Of a stretch of DNA of 64,000 nucleotides, positions 12,332 to 25,676 are shown in pieces. Origin of the DNA: Scylla paramamosain (taxonomy: Eukaryota; Arthropoda; Malacostraca; Decapoda; Portunidae); the NCBI RefSeq assembly GCF_035594125.1, contig NC_087151.1, forward strand, positions 23,562,831 to 23,626,830, read 5' to 3'. The notes under the pieces were generated by a model. It was not told the origin of the DNA. It searched no databases and worked only from the letters and a program-made list of their open reading frames with translations. How positions within the stretch are numbered: position 1 is the first letter of the stretch; each line of letters begins with the position of its first letter. The position numbers and the translations under genes were made by a program.

Positions 12332-15300
12332 GTATTATGAGAGCTTTTGAGCTTTCTAGGTTCCAAAACGCAAAAACACTTTAATAGCATTAAACACTAA
12401 AATAGCATTAATAGCAAAAACGTGTATTTTGAGTGTTTTTTGTATTGTTAGGTACCAAAGTGCCAAAATGCATGCAAAGCACCCCATATAGGGAAAATAA
12501 ACGATATTTCCAGAAACATCACTTTTGAGTGTATATGAGCATGTTAAGCACCAAAACGCTAAAATGCATATAAATCACTCTGAATGGGAATACCAAACAA
12601 TTTTACAAAAATCGTATCCTTTCAGTGTTTTTAGCTTCTTACGTAGCGAAATGCTAAAACGCATGCAAAACACATTTTATGGAGAAAGAATAGCATTACC
12701 AAAAAGAAGTGTTTTGAACCTTTTTGCTTGTTACGTACAAAAACGATAAAATGCATGGGAAAAACCCTATTTGAGGTAATGAAAAAATTTTTGCTAGAGA
12801 TATGTATTATGAGTGCTCTGGATCGTCTCAGGTATTAAAACGAATGAATAGCACTCTATCTCGGATAGAGAACAACATTATCAAATGTTTTTTTAACATT
12901 CTTAAATACCGAAACGCCGAAAAGCATGCAAAGCACCCTCAATTGTGAACTGAAATTTCGTTTACATAAACATGTATTTTTGAATGTCCTTTGAAGGCAC
13001 GAAAACACTAAAAAGCATGGAAAAAACTCAATATGGGAAAAAATACTAAAACGTGTCTTTTGAGTGTTTTTTAGGTACTTACGTACCGAAACGCTAAAAC
13101 ACTTGCAAAACACCTTTTATAGGGAAACAATAACAACTTTATTAAAAACGTCCATTTTCAGTTTTTTTTTTTTTTTTTGCTTGTTACGTAAAAAACCGCA
13201 AATATATATTAAAAGAAAATAAAGAACATTACGAGAGACGTGTATTTTTAGTGTTTTTGAGCTTCTTTTTGAGCTATGTACCAAAACGCTGAAACACATG
13301 AATAACAATATGGAGAAACAGATTAAGAATACAGAAAAAAAGTGTATTTTGTGTGTTTTTAACATCATTAGATAACAAAACGCCAAAAAGCATGCAAGGC
13401 AACCTCTACGGTGAAATGAAACGACTTTACAGGAAACGTATCCTATAAGTGTTTTTGTGCATGTTTGACAATAAAACGCTAAAAAGCATCGAAAACACCC
13501 GATATGGGAAAACAAAATAACATTACCAAAAAACGTTCCTTTTGAGTGTTTATGGGCTACTTAACTAACAAAACCCTAAAACGCATGCAAAACCCCTTTA
13601 TTGACATACAGAGTAACATTACCACAAACAAGTATTTTAAGTGTTTTCAGCTTGCAAAGTACACTACATCGCGAAACTAAAGAACATTACAAGAAATGTG
13701 TATTCTTAATATTTTTGAGCTTCTTAGGTACCAAAACACTGAAACGCACGAATAACACTCTATACGGAGAAACAGTATAACAATACAAAAATTAAACAGG
13801 GAAAGAATGGGGAAACAAGAGGACCCTACGAATAACTTGTTTTAGGAGTGTTTTTGAGCTTCTTAGTACCAAAAAAAAAAAAGCAAAACAGCATTGAATA
13901 ACTCTTCATATAGAGAAACAACAATATTACCAAAAAAACGTGTATTTTGAGTGTTTTTTTTTTTACACTGTTAAGTACCAAAACGCCAAAATGCATGCAA
14001 TGTGCCCTATATGAGAAAAAAGAAACGACATTAAGTGAAACGTATCTTTTGAGTATTTTTTGTATGTTACACAGCAAAACTTTAAAAATCTTGGAAAGCA
14101 TCCTATAAGGGAAAACAAAAAAAAAAGTCTTTTGATTTTTTATTTTTTTCGGAGCTGCATATGTACCAAAATACTAAAACGCACGGAAAACACCCTTTGT
14201 GGAGACACAAAGTAACATTACCAAGTATTTTTACTTAAGAAAAAATTACAAGTGTTTTTAATGTTTTTGAGCTTGTTGCGTACATAAACGTCAAAATGCA
14301 TGCAAACAACCTATATGGGGAGAGAAAATGACATTACGAGAAACGTATATTAAGAATATTTTTGAGCTTCTCAAGTACCAAAACGCTAAAAAGCATGAAT
14401 AGCTCTCTACATGGACAAATAGAGCAACACTACCAAAAAAACATGTATACAAAATGTATGTAAAGCACCTAATATGGGGAAAGGAAACGACATTCTAAGA
14501 AACGTGTTTGTTGAGTGATTATGGTATGTTTAGATACCAAAAAGCTAGATAGCATTGAAAGTATCCTATGTGGAAGAAGACTACATCATTATCAAATTCT
14601 TCTCTTTTCGATGTTTTTAAGCTATTTACGTACCAAAAAGCTAAAACGCAGGCAAAACACCCTTTATGGAAAAACAGTATAAGTTTACCAAAAAAAACAG
14701 TATTTTCAGAGGTTTTGAGCTTGTTACATACAAAAATTCTAAAAATGCATGGAAAGTACTCTATATAGGGAAATAAAATAATATTAAGAGAAACGTGTGT
14801 AATGAGAGTTATTAAGCTTCTTAGGTACCAAAACGTTAAAAGGCATCAATAGCATTCTGTATAGCGAAATAAAACTTCATTACCAAAGACGTGTATTTTC
14901 AATGTTTTTCCCATTGTTAATTACCAAACTCGAAAATGCATGCAAAGTCACCTACATGGGGAAAAAATACGGCATTAACAGAAACGTGTCTTTTGTGATT
15001 TTATTAAGTATGTTAGACACAATAAACGTTAAAAAGCATAGATACCACCCTGTATGGAAAAAAAATAAAACAATATTAGGAAAAACGTGTCTTTTGAGTG
15101 TTTTTGAACCACTTATGTAGGAAAAACGCTAAAACGCATACAAAACACCTTTTATTGTGAAAAAAAATAACGTAACCCAAAAAGAAGTATTTTCAGTGTT
15201 TTTCACTTTGTTAGTTAGGTACCAAATCGTCAAAAAGCATACAAAACAGCTTATATTGGGATACTAAATGAGATTTCCAGAAACATTTCTTTTGAGAGCT

Positions 15301-16614
15301 TATGAACGCGCTAGGAATTAAAATACTAAAAAGCATGGAAAACACCTTATAAGTAAAAACAAAATAACTTCAACAAAAAAGTCTCTTTTAAGTGTTTTGA
15401 GCTATTTATCAAAACGCTAAAACGTATGTAAAACGCCCTTCATGGAAAAACAGTATATTTCTACTAAAAACGTGTATTTGGAGTGTTTTTGAGCTTGTTA
15501 CGTAGAAAAATGCCAAAAATGCGTGGAAAGTACTTTATATGGGGAAAGGAGAAGACATTACGAGAAACTTGTGTTAAGAGAGCTTTTGAGCTTCTCAGGT
15601 ACCAAAACGCTAAAAAGCATGAATAGCACTCTTCATGGAGGAGCAACAACAAAAAAAGAAAGGTATATTTTGAATGTGTTTCACATTGTTAGATACCAAA
15701 ACGCCAAAATGCATAGAAAGCATCCCATATGGAGAAAAAAAACGAGATTTCCAGAAACGTGTCTTTCGAGTGTTAGCAAGCGTGCTAGGCATCGAAACGC
15801 TAAAAAAGCATGGAAAGCACCCTATATGGGAAAACAAAAGAACATTACTAAAAACGTCTCTTTCCAGTGTTTTGAATTATTTACGTAAGAAAACGCTAAA
15901 ACGCATGTATCTCTATGGAAAACAAAATAAATACCAAAAACAATTTTTTTGAATGTTTTTGAGCATGTTACTTACAAAAACCCAAAATATTTCAAGCTAC
16001 TTTAAATACGGAAACGAAAAAAAAAAAACGAAAAACGCGTATTACGAGTGTTTTTGAGCTTATTAGGTACCAAAACATTCATATGCATGCATGTTTCTCC
16101 ATTTGGAGAAACAGAAAAAAATATTACCAAAACATGTATTTTACGTGTATTTCACAGTTAGTTTCTTTCGATTGTTTTTGACCTACTTACATACCAAAAC
16201 GCTATAACACATGCAAAACACCTTTTTTGTAGAAACAGAATAACATTATCAAAAACAAGAGTTTTGATTTTTTTTTTGAACTTGTTACGTAGACAAACGC
16301 CAAAATGCATGCAAAGTACCCTCTATGGAGAAACGAGAGAGAAAAAAAAAAAAGTTACCAGAAACGTGTATTAGCAATGGTTTTGAGCTTCTTGGATACC
16401 AAAACGCTAAAATGCATAAATACCACTCAATATGAAGAAACAGTACAACTTTAACAAGAATGTGTATTTTGAGTGTATTTCACTTTGGTAGGTACCACAA
16501 CGCCAAACTGAATGCAAAGCACCCTTTATGGGGGAAAGGAAGCGAGATTTCCATAAACGTGTCTTTTTAGTATTTATGAGCGTGTTAGGTTCTAAAACGC
16601 TAAAAGGCATGGAC

Positions 16615-16662
16615 AAAACATAAGCAATTTAACACGGGATTAGCGATCCTACAATACCCCTT
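16615..16662. other. Short non-satellite insert within the array
   Basis: Between a normal monomer core and the next linker, about 45 bp (around ACACGGGATTAGCGATCC) do not resemble the satellite and are more G+C-rich. The origin is not recognised. Confidence 0.4.
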
Positions 16663-19600
16663 TCAGTGTTTTTGAGTTACTTACGCAAAAAAACGCAAAA
16701 TCACATGCAAAAACATCTATAATGGAGAAACAGAATAAGATTACCAAAAACAAGTATTTTGAATATTTTTTTATGCTCATTGCGTACATAAACGCAAAAG
16801 ATATATAAAAAGTACCCTGTATGGGGAGACAAAAAAAAAAAAAATTTCGAAAAATGTGTATTATCAGTGGTCTTGAGCTCCTTAAATACTAAAACGCTAA
16901 AACGCATATGAAGAAGCAGAATAACATTACCACAAACAATTATTTTGAGCATTTTTGAGCTTGTTACTTAAAAAAAACGCCAAAATGCATGCAAAGTTCC
17001 CTATATAGGGAAGCGATACCATATTACGAGGAATGTGTATTATGAGTGTTTTTTTTCTTTTTTTGTTTCTTAGGTAATAAATCATATACAAAATCGCCAT
17101 AATGTATTCAAAATACCCTATATTGCTAAACAAAACGCCATTATAAGGAACTTGTCGTATGAGTGTTTTTGAGCTTCGTAGGTACAAAGATGCTAAATCT
17201 CTTTATGAAGAAACAGAACAATATTACCAAAAATGTGTATTTTGGGTGTATTTCACATTGTTAGCTCCCATAACGCAAAACTACATGCAAAGCCCTCTAT
17301 ATGAGAAAACGAAAGGAGATTTCAAAAAATTTGTCTTTTGAATGTTTGTGAGGGTGCTAGGCATGAAAACGATAAAAAGCATGGAAAGTACCTTATATGG
17401 GAAATGGAGAAAAAGAAAAAACATTACTAAAAACGTCTCTTTTCAGTGTTTTGAGCTACTTACATAACAAAATGTTAAAAGGCATGCAACCCTGTATAGA
17501 AAGCAGAATAACTACCAATAAAACAAGCATTTTGAGAGTTTTTGAGCATGTTATGTAAAAAAAAAAGGCAAAATGATGTGAACAACTTTACATGTCGGAA
17601 AAAAAATATTACGAGAAATATTTATTATTAGGTACGAAAGCACTAAAATACATGAATAAAATTCCTTAAGAAAAAAAAAATATACAGAAAACGTGCATTT
17701 TGAGTGCATTTCACATTCTTAGTTGCCATAACCCAATATGCATGCAAACCACTCTATAAGATGAAAGAAAACGGCATTTACAATAGCGTGCCTTTTGAGT
17801 GTTTGTAAGGTTGTTAGGCACAAAAAACCTAAAACCCATGTAAAATATGCTATATTGGAAAAGAACACAATATTACAAAAAATGTGTTATTTGAGTGTTT
17901 TTTGGAGCTATTTACGTATCAAAACGCTAACACGTAAGCAAAACACACAAATAGAGAAACAATAACATTATAAAAAAAAAAAGTATATTGAGTGTTTTCA
18001 TACTTGTTACGTACAAAAACCTCAAAATGCTTGGAAAGTGCCCTGTATGGGGAAATAAAAAGACATTACGAGAATCTTGTATTATGAGCGTTTTTGAGCT
18101 TCATTGGTGTCAAAATGCTAAAACGCATAAATATCACTCTATATGAAGAAACAGAACAACATTAACAAAAACGTGTATAATGAGTATATTTCACATTGTT
18201 AGGTACCAAAACGACAAAATGCATGCAAAGCACCCTATCTGGGATAAGGAAACGAGGTTTACCCCCACAAAAAAAAAGTGTCTCTTAGCGTTTATGAGCG
18301 CTTTAGGCAAGAAAATGCAAAAAAAGAAAAAGAAAACACTCTATATGGGAAAAGAAAACAAAAAATCTCTTTTCAGTGTTTTTGATATCCTTACCTACCA
18401 AAACTCTAAAACGCAAACAAAACGCGCTTTACGGAGAAACAGAATAACATTACCAAAATCAAGTATTTTCATTGTTTTTGAGGTTTTCATGCACAAAACG
18501 CCAAAATGCATTGAAAATACTCTATATGGGGTAACGAAAGAACATTAAGAGAAACATTATGAGTGCTTTTAAGCTTCTTAGGCACAAAAAACGTTAAAAC
18601 GCATAAATACCATACAGTATGAAGGAACGAACATTAGCAAAAATGTGTTTTTCAGTATATTTCACATTCTTAGGTACCAAAATGTCAAAATGCATGCAAA
18701 AGCACTTCATAATGGGAAACCAAAGGAAATTTCCAGAAACCTTTCTTTTGAGTGTTTATAAGCGATTTATTTATCGAAACGATATATTTGAAAAGGAAAC
18801 GAGATTCCCAGAAACGTGTCTTTTCAGTGTTTGTATGAGTGCTGGGCACAAAAACGCTAAAGAGCATGGAAATCACCCTATATGGAATACAAAACTACAT
18901 TACGAGAAACTTGTCTTTTGTGTGTTTTTTTTTTTAGCTTCTTCCGTACCAAAACGATAAAACGCATGCAAAATACCCTTATAAAAAAAATGAAAAAGTA
19001 TTTTGAGTGTTCTGAGTTTGTAACGTAGGAAAACGACAAAATGCATGCAAAATAACCTGTATGGGGTAACGAAAGAACATTATGAGAAACATAATCTATG
19101 AGTGCTTTTAAACTTCTTAGATAAAAAAAAAAAAAAAACGCAAAAACGCCTAAATATCCCTCTATGTTAAGGAACAGAACAACATTACCAAAAACGTGTA
19201 TTTTGAGTGTTTTTTTTCACATTCTTAGGTACCAAAAAGCTAAAAACGCATGCAAAATCCCCTATATGAGCAAACGAAACGAAATTTCCAGAAAGTTGAT
19301 TTTTTGGGAATTTATGAGCATTCTAGCTATCAAAACGCTTAAAAGCATGGATATCAACCTATATTGGAATACGAATGAACATTACCAAAAATGTATATTT
19401 TGAGAGTCTTTCACATTCTTAGGTACCAAATTGGCAAAATGCATGTAGAGCCCAAAATATGGGGAAACAAAACGAAATTTACAGAAACGTTTCTTTTGAG
19501 TATTTATGAGCTTGTTAGACACAAAAACACTAAAAAGCATGGAAAGCACTCTATACTGGAAAAAAAAAACGTTACCAAAAACATTTTTTCAGGTGTTTTG

Positions 19601-22600
19601 AGCTACTTTCTTAACAAAACGCTAAAACACATGTAAAATATGTGGGAAAGAGAATAACTAACAAAAACAAGTATTTTGAGGGATTTTGAGCTTGTTATGA
19701 ACAGATACGCCAAAATACTGCAAACTACCCTATATGAGGAATAGAAAAAAAAAAAAAACGTGTATTATGAGTTTATTTAAGCTTCTTAACTACCAAAACC
19801 CTAAAACTCATGAATAGCACTCTATAAGGAGAATTTGAATAATATTACCAAAACGCCAAAATGCAGTCAAAGCATCATATATGGGGTAAGGAAACAAGAT
19901 TTCCAAAGAATAAATGTGTCTTTTGAGTGTTTATGAGTGTAATAGGCATCAAAACACTATAAATTATACAAAATACTCGATATTGTTAGACACCAAAGCG
20001 GTAAAAAGCATGGAAATCACCCTTTATGGGAATATAAAACGGCATTACGCAAAACGTGTCTATCGAGTGTTTTAGAAATTCTTATGTTCGAAAATGCTAA
20101 ATGCATGCAAAAATATATGTTATGGAGAAACAAAATAATGTTACCAAAATCTAGATTTTTTTTTCTAGTTTTTCAGCTTGTTACGTAGAAAAATGTCAAA
20201 AAGCATGCAAAGTACACTTAATGCGGAAAAGAAAAGACATTACATGAATCGTGTATTATGAGTGTTTTTGTGTTTTTTTAGGTTTCAAAACGTTAAAACA
20301 CATGAATAGCACTCTATATAGTGAAAGAGAATAATATTGCCAAAAATGTGTATTTGCATGCAATGCACCTTCCATGGGAAAAAAGAATGAGATTTCCAAA
20401 AACGTGTCTCGGGTGTTTATGAGTGTGCTAGGCACCAAAGCGCTAAAAAGTATTAAAAGCACCTTTTATGGGAATAGAAAACAGCATTAACAAAAACGTG
20501 TCTTTTGAGTTTTTTTCAGCTGCTTTGGTACCAAAACTCTAAAACGCATGAAAAAAACCCTTTATAAATAAAAAAAAAAATTAACATTACCAAAAAGAAG
20601 TATTTTCAGTGTTTTAGGACTTGTTACGAAAAAAAAACTATATTCATGTAAAGTATCCTATGAGGAAAGGAAAGGTCATTACGAGACACTTTTATTATAA
20701 ATGTTTATCAACTTTATAGGTTCCCAGACGCTAAAACGCATTAACATGTCTCTATATGGAGAAACAGAACCACGTAACAAAAAAATATGGAAAAAAAAAC
20801 GACATATCCAGAAACGAGTCTTTTTGACTGGTTATGAGCGTGTTAGGCAAAACGCATGGAAAACACCCTATAAAGGAAAACAAAACAGTAATATATGGGG
20901 AAACTAAAAGACATTACGAGAATAGTGTATTATGGGAGTCTTGAGCCTCTAGATACTAAATGCCAAAACGCATGGCTAGCATATCTATATCGAGAAACAG
21001 AACAACATTGCCAAAAACGTGTATTTAGACTCTTATTTTCACATCATTATTATTATTATTAGTAAAGTTGTAAATGTAAAGCTCACTATATGAGGAAACG
21101 AAACATTACTTTTCATTTCAGCGTTATTCAACTTAAAATAAACCAAACGCTGCAACGCGTGCATCCACTCTGTGGCGAAAAACAAAATTAAAACATTAAG
21201 AAAACAAGTGTTTTTAATGTTTATTTATTTGTTTATTTATTTATTTATTTATTCTTTTTTTTTTGGCATGTAACGTAGAAAAACGCAAAATGCAGGCAAT
21301 ATAGGGAAAAGAAAGGACATTACCAGAGACGTGTATTATGAGTGTTTTTAAGTTTCTTAGGTACCAAAACACTAAAATAATATTATTAAAAACGTTTATT
21401 TTCAGCGTATTTCACATGTTTTGATACCAAAACGCCAAAATGCATGCAAAGTACCTTATATGGCGAAGAGAAACGACAGTTCCAGAAATGTGTCTTTTGA
21501 GTGTTTATAAACGTGTTAGGCACCAAAACGCTCTAAGGCATGGAAAACTCTCTATATGGGGAAACAAAGAAATTTACAAAACGCGTTTTTTGACCTACTT
21601 CCTTACTAAAATGCTAACATTCTTGTAAAAAACACACTTTAAGGAGAAAGATAATAACTTTATCAAAAACAAGTATTATGAGTGTTTTCAGCTTCTTTCG
21701 TACAAAAACGAAAAATTGCATGGAAGGTACCCAATATGGGGAAACGAAAAGACATTACGAAAATTGAGCATTTTAAGTGTATTTGAGCTTCTTAGGTACC
21801 AAAACTTTAAAGGGTACGAATAGCATTCTATATGTAGTGAAGAACATTACCAAAAATTTGTATTTCGAGTATTTTCACAATGTTAGGTACCAAAACGCCA
21901 AAAAGCATATGGCGAAGCGAAACTACTTTACCAGAAAAGTGTCTTTTAATTTAATTAATTATTATTATTATTTGTTTTTTTTACGCCCCAAAAGGCTAAA
22001 ATACATAGGAAGCACCATATATTAGGTACTAAAACTTAAAAACGCATGAATAGCACTTTATGTGGAAAGACAGAACATTACCGAAAACCTGTATTTTGAC
22101 TGTTTTTCACATTATTAAATTCCAAAACGCAAAATCCATGCGAACCACCTTATATGGGGTAAGGAAACGAAATAAGAAAAATAAAAAAAATCTTTTTAGT
22201 GTTTATGAGCGTGTAAGGCACGAAACGATCAGAAGCAAGGAAAGCTCCTTATATGGGAAAACAAAACAACATTACATTTGAGTGTTTTGAGTTTTTTTCA
22301 ATTTCTTGCTTACGAAAATGCTAAAACGCATGCAAAACACCCTTTGTGGAAAAACAGATTAACATTATAAAAAACAAGTCTTTTAAGTGTTTTTGAGCTT
22401 GTTACATACAAAAACGCCAAAATGCATAAAAAAAAAAAAACATATATATGCAAAAGAAAGGACAGAGGTGTGTATTTTAAGTATCTTTGAGTTTCTTAGA
22501 TACCAAAACGTTCATACGCATGAATAGCACGTGGTATGGAGAAAAAAAAAATAGCAAAAACTTGTACTTTGAGTTTTCCTCACATTGTTAGGTATCAAAA

Positions 22601-23041
22601 CGGCAAATTGCATAAAAAAAAAACCTCCTTTATGGAGAAACGAAACGACATTCCAAAAAACATATGTTTTCAGTGTTTTTGTGCATGTTAGGCACCAAAA
22701 CGCAAAATAGGCATGGAAAGCACCCTATATGGGAAATAAACACAAAATTACCAAAACCGAGTGTTTTTGATTGTTTTTAGCTTCTTGCGTACCAAAAAAA
22801 AACACATCAAAAACACCCTACATTGAGAAACAGAATCAAATTATCAAAACAAATATTTTGAGGGTTTTTGAGCTTGCTATGAAAAAAGACACCAAAATGT
22901 ATGGAAAATATCCTACATGGGAAAAGTAAATTAAATTGAGAAACGTGTATTATGAGTGTTTTTGAGCTTCTTAGTTACCGAAACAGCTAAAACCCAATAA
23001 GATCACTCTATATTGAGATACATAACAAAAATACAAAAACT

Positions 23042-23092
23042 TTGTATCTTGAATGTATTTTAAGATACAAGATTTTGTATCTTGAATGTATT
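23042..23092. repeat. Direct repeat with intervening inverted copy
   Basis: TTGTATCTTGAATGTATT occurs at 23042-23059 and again at 23075-23092. Between them AAGATACAA (23062-23070) is the reverse complement of the first nine bases. The pattern suggests a local template switch during replication. Confidence 0.8.
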
Positions 23093-23940
23093 GAATGGTA
23101 ACATAACGCCTAAAATGCAAACGAAATTTCCAGAAACATAGCTTTTAAGTGTTTATGATGTGTTAGGCACCAAAACGCTAAAAAAAAAAAGCAAGGAAAG
23201 CACCTTATATGGGAAAAAGAAAAAAAAATCGTGTACAAGACTCGTTTTTTTTATTTTTGTATTTTTTTCAGCTTCCTACGTTCGAAAACGGTAAACGGAT
23301 GCCCCCCCCAAAAAAAAAAAATTCAGAGAGAAAGTGAACAAAAACACCTTTTTTTTTTTATGGAGATGACAAGTAATATTACCAGAAACAAAAATTTAGA
23401 GTTTTTTTTTACTTGGTACGTAGAAAAATACCAAAATGCATGTATGAAAATACCGTATACGGAAATAAAAAGACGTAAATAGAAGTGTAATATGGGTTTT
23501 TTTGAGGTTCTTAGGTACCAATTTCCTAAAACGCATGAATAGCACTCTATATGGAGAAACAGAAAAAAAAAGAAAAATAACATTACCAAAAATGTGTATT
23601 TTCAGATTATTTCACATTGCTAGGTACGAAAACGCAAAAAATTAATGCAGAGTACCCTATATAGGAAAAAGAAACGACATTTCCAGATAAGTGTCTTCGG
23701 TATTTATGAGCGTGTTAGGTACCGAAACGCTAAAACGCATGGAAAGTACCCTATGTAGGAATAAAAGAACTTTACAAAAAAACGTGTCTTTTCTATGTCT
23801 TTGACCTACTTAAGTATTAAAACGCTAGGATAAATGCAAAACACACGTTATGAAAAAAGAAAATAACATTACCAAAAACAATAATTTTGAGTGTTTTTGA
23901 GATTCTTAGGTATTAAAACGCTAAAACGCATGAATAGCAC

Positions 23941-24470
23941 TTGAGTAAAAGTTGCAGCAATTCCAGACTGATGAGATGATCTTTCAGCCCTTTATGACTT
24001 GCCACGAGTTTACGATTTTTCCTCTCCAGCTTAAGATCCTCAGCTTCTAACAGTCTTTTACTGGATGGCAAGATGTCATCTTCTGTAATAGTCATGTGTG
24101 GGAGGCACAGAGAGAACTCGTCCATGACCCGGGCCACGTCGGGGGAAACATCGCAGGCGTCAAAATGCAGCCAGTAACCGATGTCACCATCTGTCGCGTG
24201 ATTCTGGATGCCAACTTCAAAAAAATCATCCATCTCTGACTAAGAAAGTTTTTTGATGCTGCCCATAGGCAGGGGAGAACACATAACGGTTGCATATAAT
24301 GAAATATAGTCCAGATAGAACACATAGGTGCCGGGTCCACCGTTGGGTTCGTGGTTTGACTGCAGGTGTGGTCTGACACAAGTTACAAAGCCTCCTCGTA
24401 CATTTTTTTTGATCAGTTGATACATGTTAGGATCGTAAGGCGGATCAAATTGAACGCCTGTCGACTTTAA
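23941..24470 (-). pseudogene. PolB fragment, palm entry and motif A
   Basis: After the frameshift the - strand frame gives RGGFVTCVRPH and then YLDYISLYATVM, which corresponds to polymerase motif A (D-x2-S-L-Y), one of the metal-binding aspartate motifs. A TAG at 24240-24242 interrupts the frame. The following block ends in SHKGLKDHLISLELLQLL and stops at the satellite junction near 23941, before motifs B and C. No catalytic centre can be complete. Confidence 0.75.
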
Positions 24471-24732
24471 AAAAAGCGTCATAAGCATAAGAAGACAGTG
24501 ACACATAATGTGCCACGTCCAGTCCATAAAATTCATGCAGGTATGATCTATATTTGAGATATGTGTCGGCTAATAACCCCACATCAATCTCACAATACAG
24601 TTTTATGTAATCACCTAAAGTGTGACAGGATGCCATACTCCACACGCTTTCAGCGTGTTCATATTCTCCAGGTGACAGAGCCTTCTCCTTGAGCGTGTCA
24701 TAAAATGCTTCGCGGGGTGGCAATTGCTGATC
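24445..24732 (-). pseudogene. PolB fragment, LPPREAFYD to AFF block
   Basis: Still in the same frame, this block begins with LPPREAFYDTL, then GDYIKLYCEIDVGLLAD and YGLDVAHYVSL, a run highly characteristic of DNA_pol_B_2-type polymerases in arthropod genomes. The frame is lost in a run of seven T (- strand) near 24466-24472; the protein-like sequence continues in another frame. Confidence 0.75.
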
Positions 24733-25182
24733 TTATAAGCGGGCAAAGTCGGTGATGTACTCATAACAAAGAAACTGTTTTTGAGTCCAAATTACATGTC
24801 TTACATCCTCGGGGAGGTAATTCAGCATCTCCTGGGCGTAACGCGTGTCATAGCCCGCCTGCATGTGACTCTGACCGAGATGACTGAGGCCGGCATTCAT
24901 AATGGAAAGCATGTCCTGAAACTGCAATTCCTTAAATTCTGATTTGGCAAGGATGTCCACGTGTGACTCTGGCAACTGAAGGTCTTTTATGATTAAGGAG
25001 ACGTCAAAGCTCATATTATGCGCCAGAGAAATGAGATATTTCCTCATGTCACGACACTGGAGGTTGCATCGTGCGCACAATGCCCCCTTGTAATTATTTT
25101 GTGGTAATGAGTGGTCGTGATGTTTATAAGGTGGGGTTTTCACATTAAAGGGTTGACGGCAGAGTTCGCAGTGGCGCTGACG
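24733..25182 (-). pseudogene. PolB fragment, zinc/HNH-like and exonuclease region
   Basis: In the same frame after the TAA, CELC and CARC cysteine pairs flank a His-rich HHDH segment. This arrangement is typical of the HNH-like insertion seen in arthropod virus-like B polymerases. NMSFDVSLI follows where family members have the second exonuclease block, and YEYITDF marks the approach to the palm. It ends at a second in-frame TAA at 24733-24735. All of this is pattern recognition by eye without a search. Confidence 0.7.
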
Positions 25183-25675
25183 TTAGAAGTGGACTTCATC
25201 CTCTGCAGACGTGCTAATTGGATAGCTAACTACACTTTCCTTAATGATTCGGCAAGCTTCGGATAGACTATCAATGAAATTATTCACGGGATCTTCGCCG
25301 AAATAACTTCTCTTTTCCACGGCATCTCCATGCCTATTGTTGATGAGATACAAGTATCCAATTGGCTCATGTTCAGCTATCACACTCCTATTCTCCTTAG
25401 GTTTTATCATAGTTTCAAAATATAAAAAAAATGCTAAGTAGGCAGGCTGATAGGTGTAGGCAAAGTTTTTGAATTTTACTTTTTCAGCATCACCTGGAAA
25501 AAGAAAAGTTTGAGTGAAGTCGCAATGGCACTCGTAATCGCTCAAACTGACAGACTTGGGAACTGAGCTGAAACATATTTTGCAAAACTGATGACCCTCT
25601 GGGGTGGGAGAGCTACTCGACAATTTCTGGTGCAGCTTCTCCCCATCTTTAATGAGAGTATATGTCTTCCGCCTA
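25183..25675 (-). pseudogene. PolB fragment, N-terminal part
   Basis: On the - strand the frame is open from the satellite junction to a TAA at 25183-25185, with no start codon at its true beginning, so the N-terminus is missing. It has a CKIC-type cysteine pair and a later CHCDF segment, then YLAFFLYFETMI, which resembles the exonuclease-entry motif (F-D/E-x-E type) of viral B polymerases. The 3'-5' exonuclease role is inferred. The reading frame continues unchanged past the stop into the next block. Confidence 0.7.
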
Positions 25676-25676
25676 G

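Larger units (their letters stand above)
23941..25676 (-). mobile_element. Endogenous fragment of a Polinton/Maverick- or adintovirus-type DNA element (family B DNA polymerase)
   Basis: A stretch with protein-coding character unlike the satellite. On the - strand it encodes successive blocks of one protein-primed family B DNA polymerase, broken by three in-frame stops and one frameshift. Both ends are abrupt: the frame is open right up to the junction near 25673, and the other end stops inside the polymerase palm near 23941. No capsid, integrase, protease or terminal inverted repeat is visible, so the parent (Polinton/Maverick, adintovirus or a related large DNA virus) cannot be fixed. The left flank is class I satellite and the right flank is class II satellite. 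Confidence 0.8.

Noticed and set aside
16635..16655. tRNA-like or SINE promoter piece around ACACGGGATTAGCG
   Set aside because: No A box or B box and no cloverleaf can be drawn over the 45 bp insert.
23941..25676. Host DNA polymerase or mitochondrial-type gene
   Set aside because: The block order and HNH-like insertion fit protein-primed viral or transposon PolB. No introns, start or catalytic C-terminal motifs are present.
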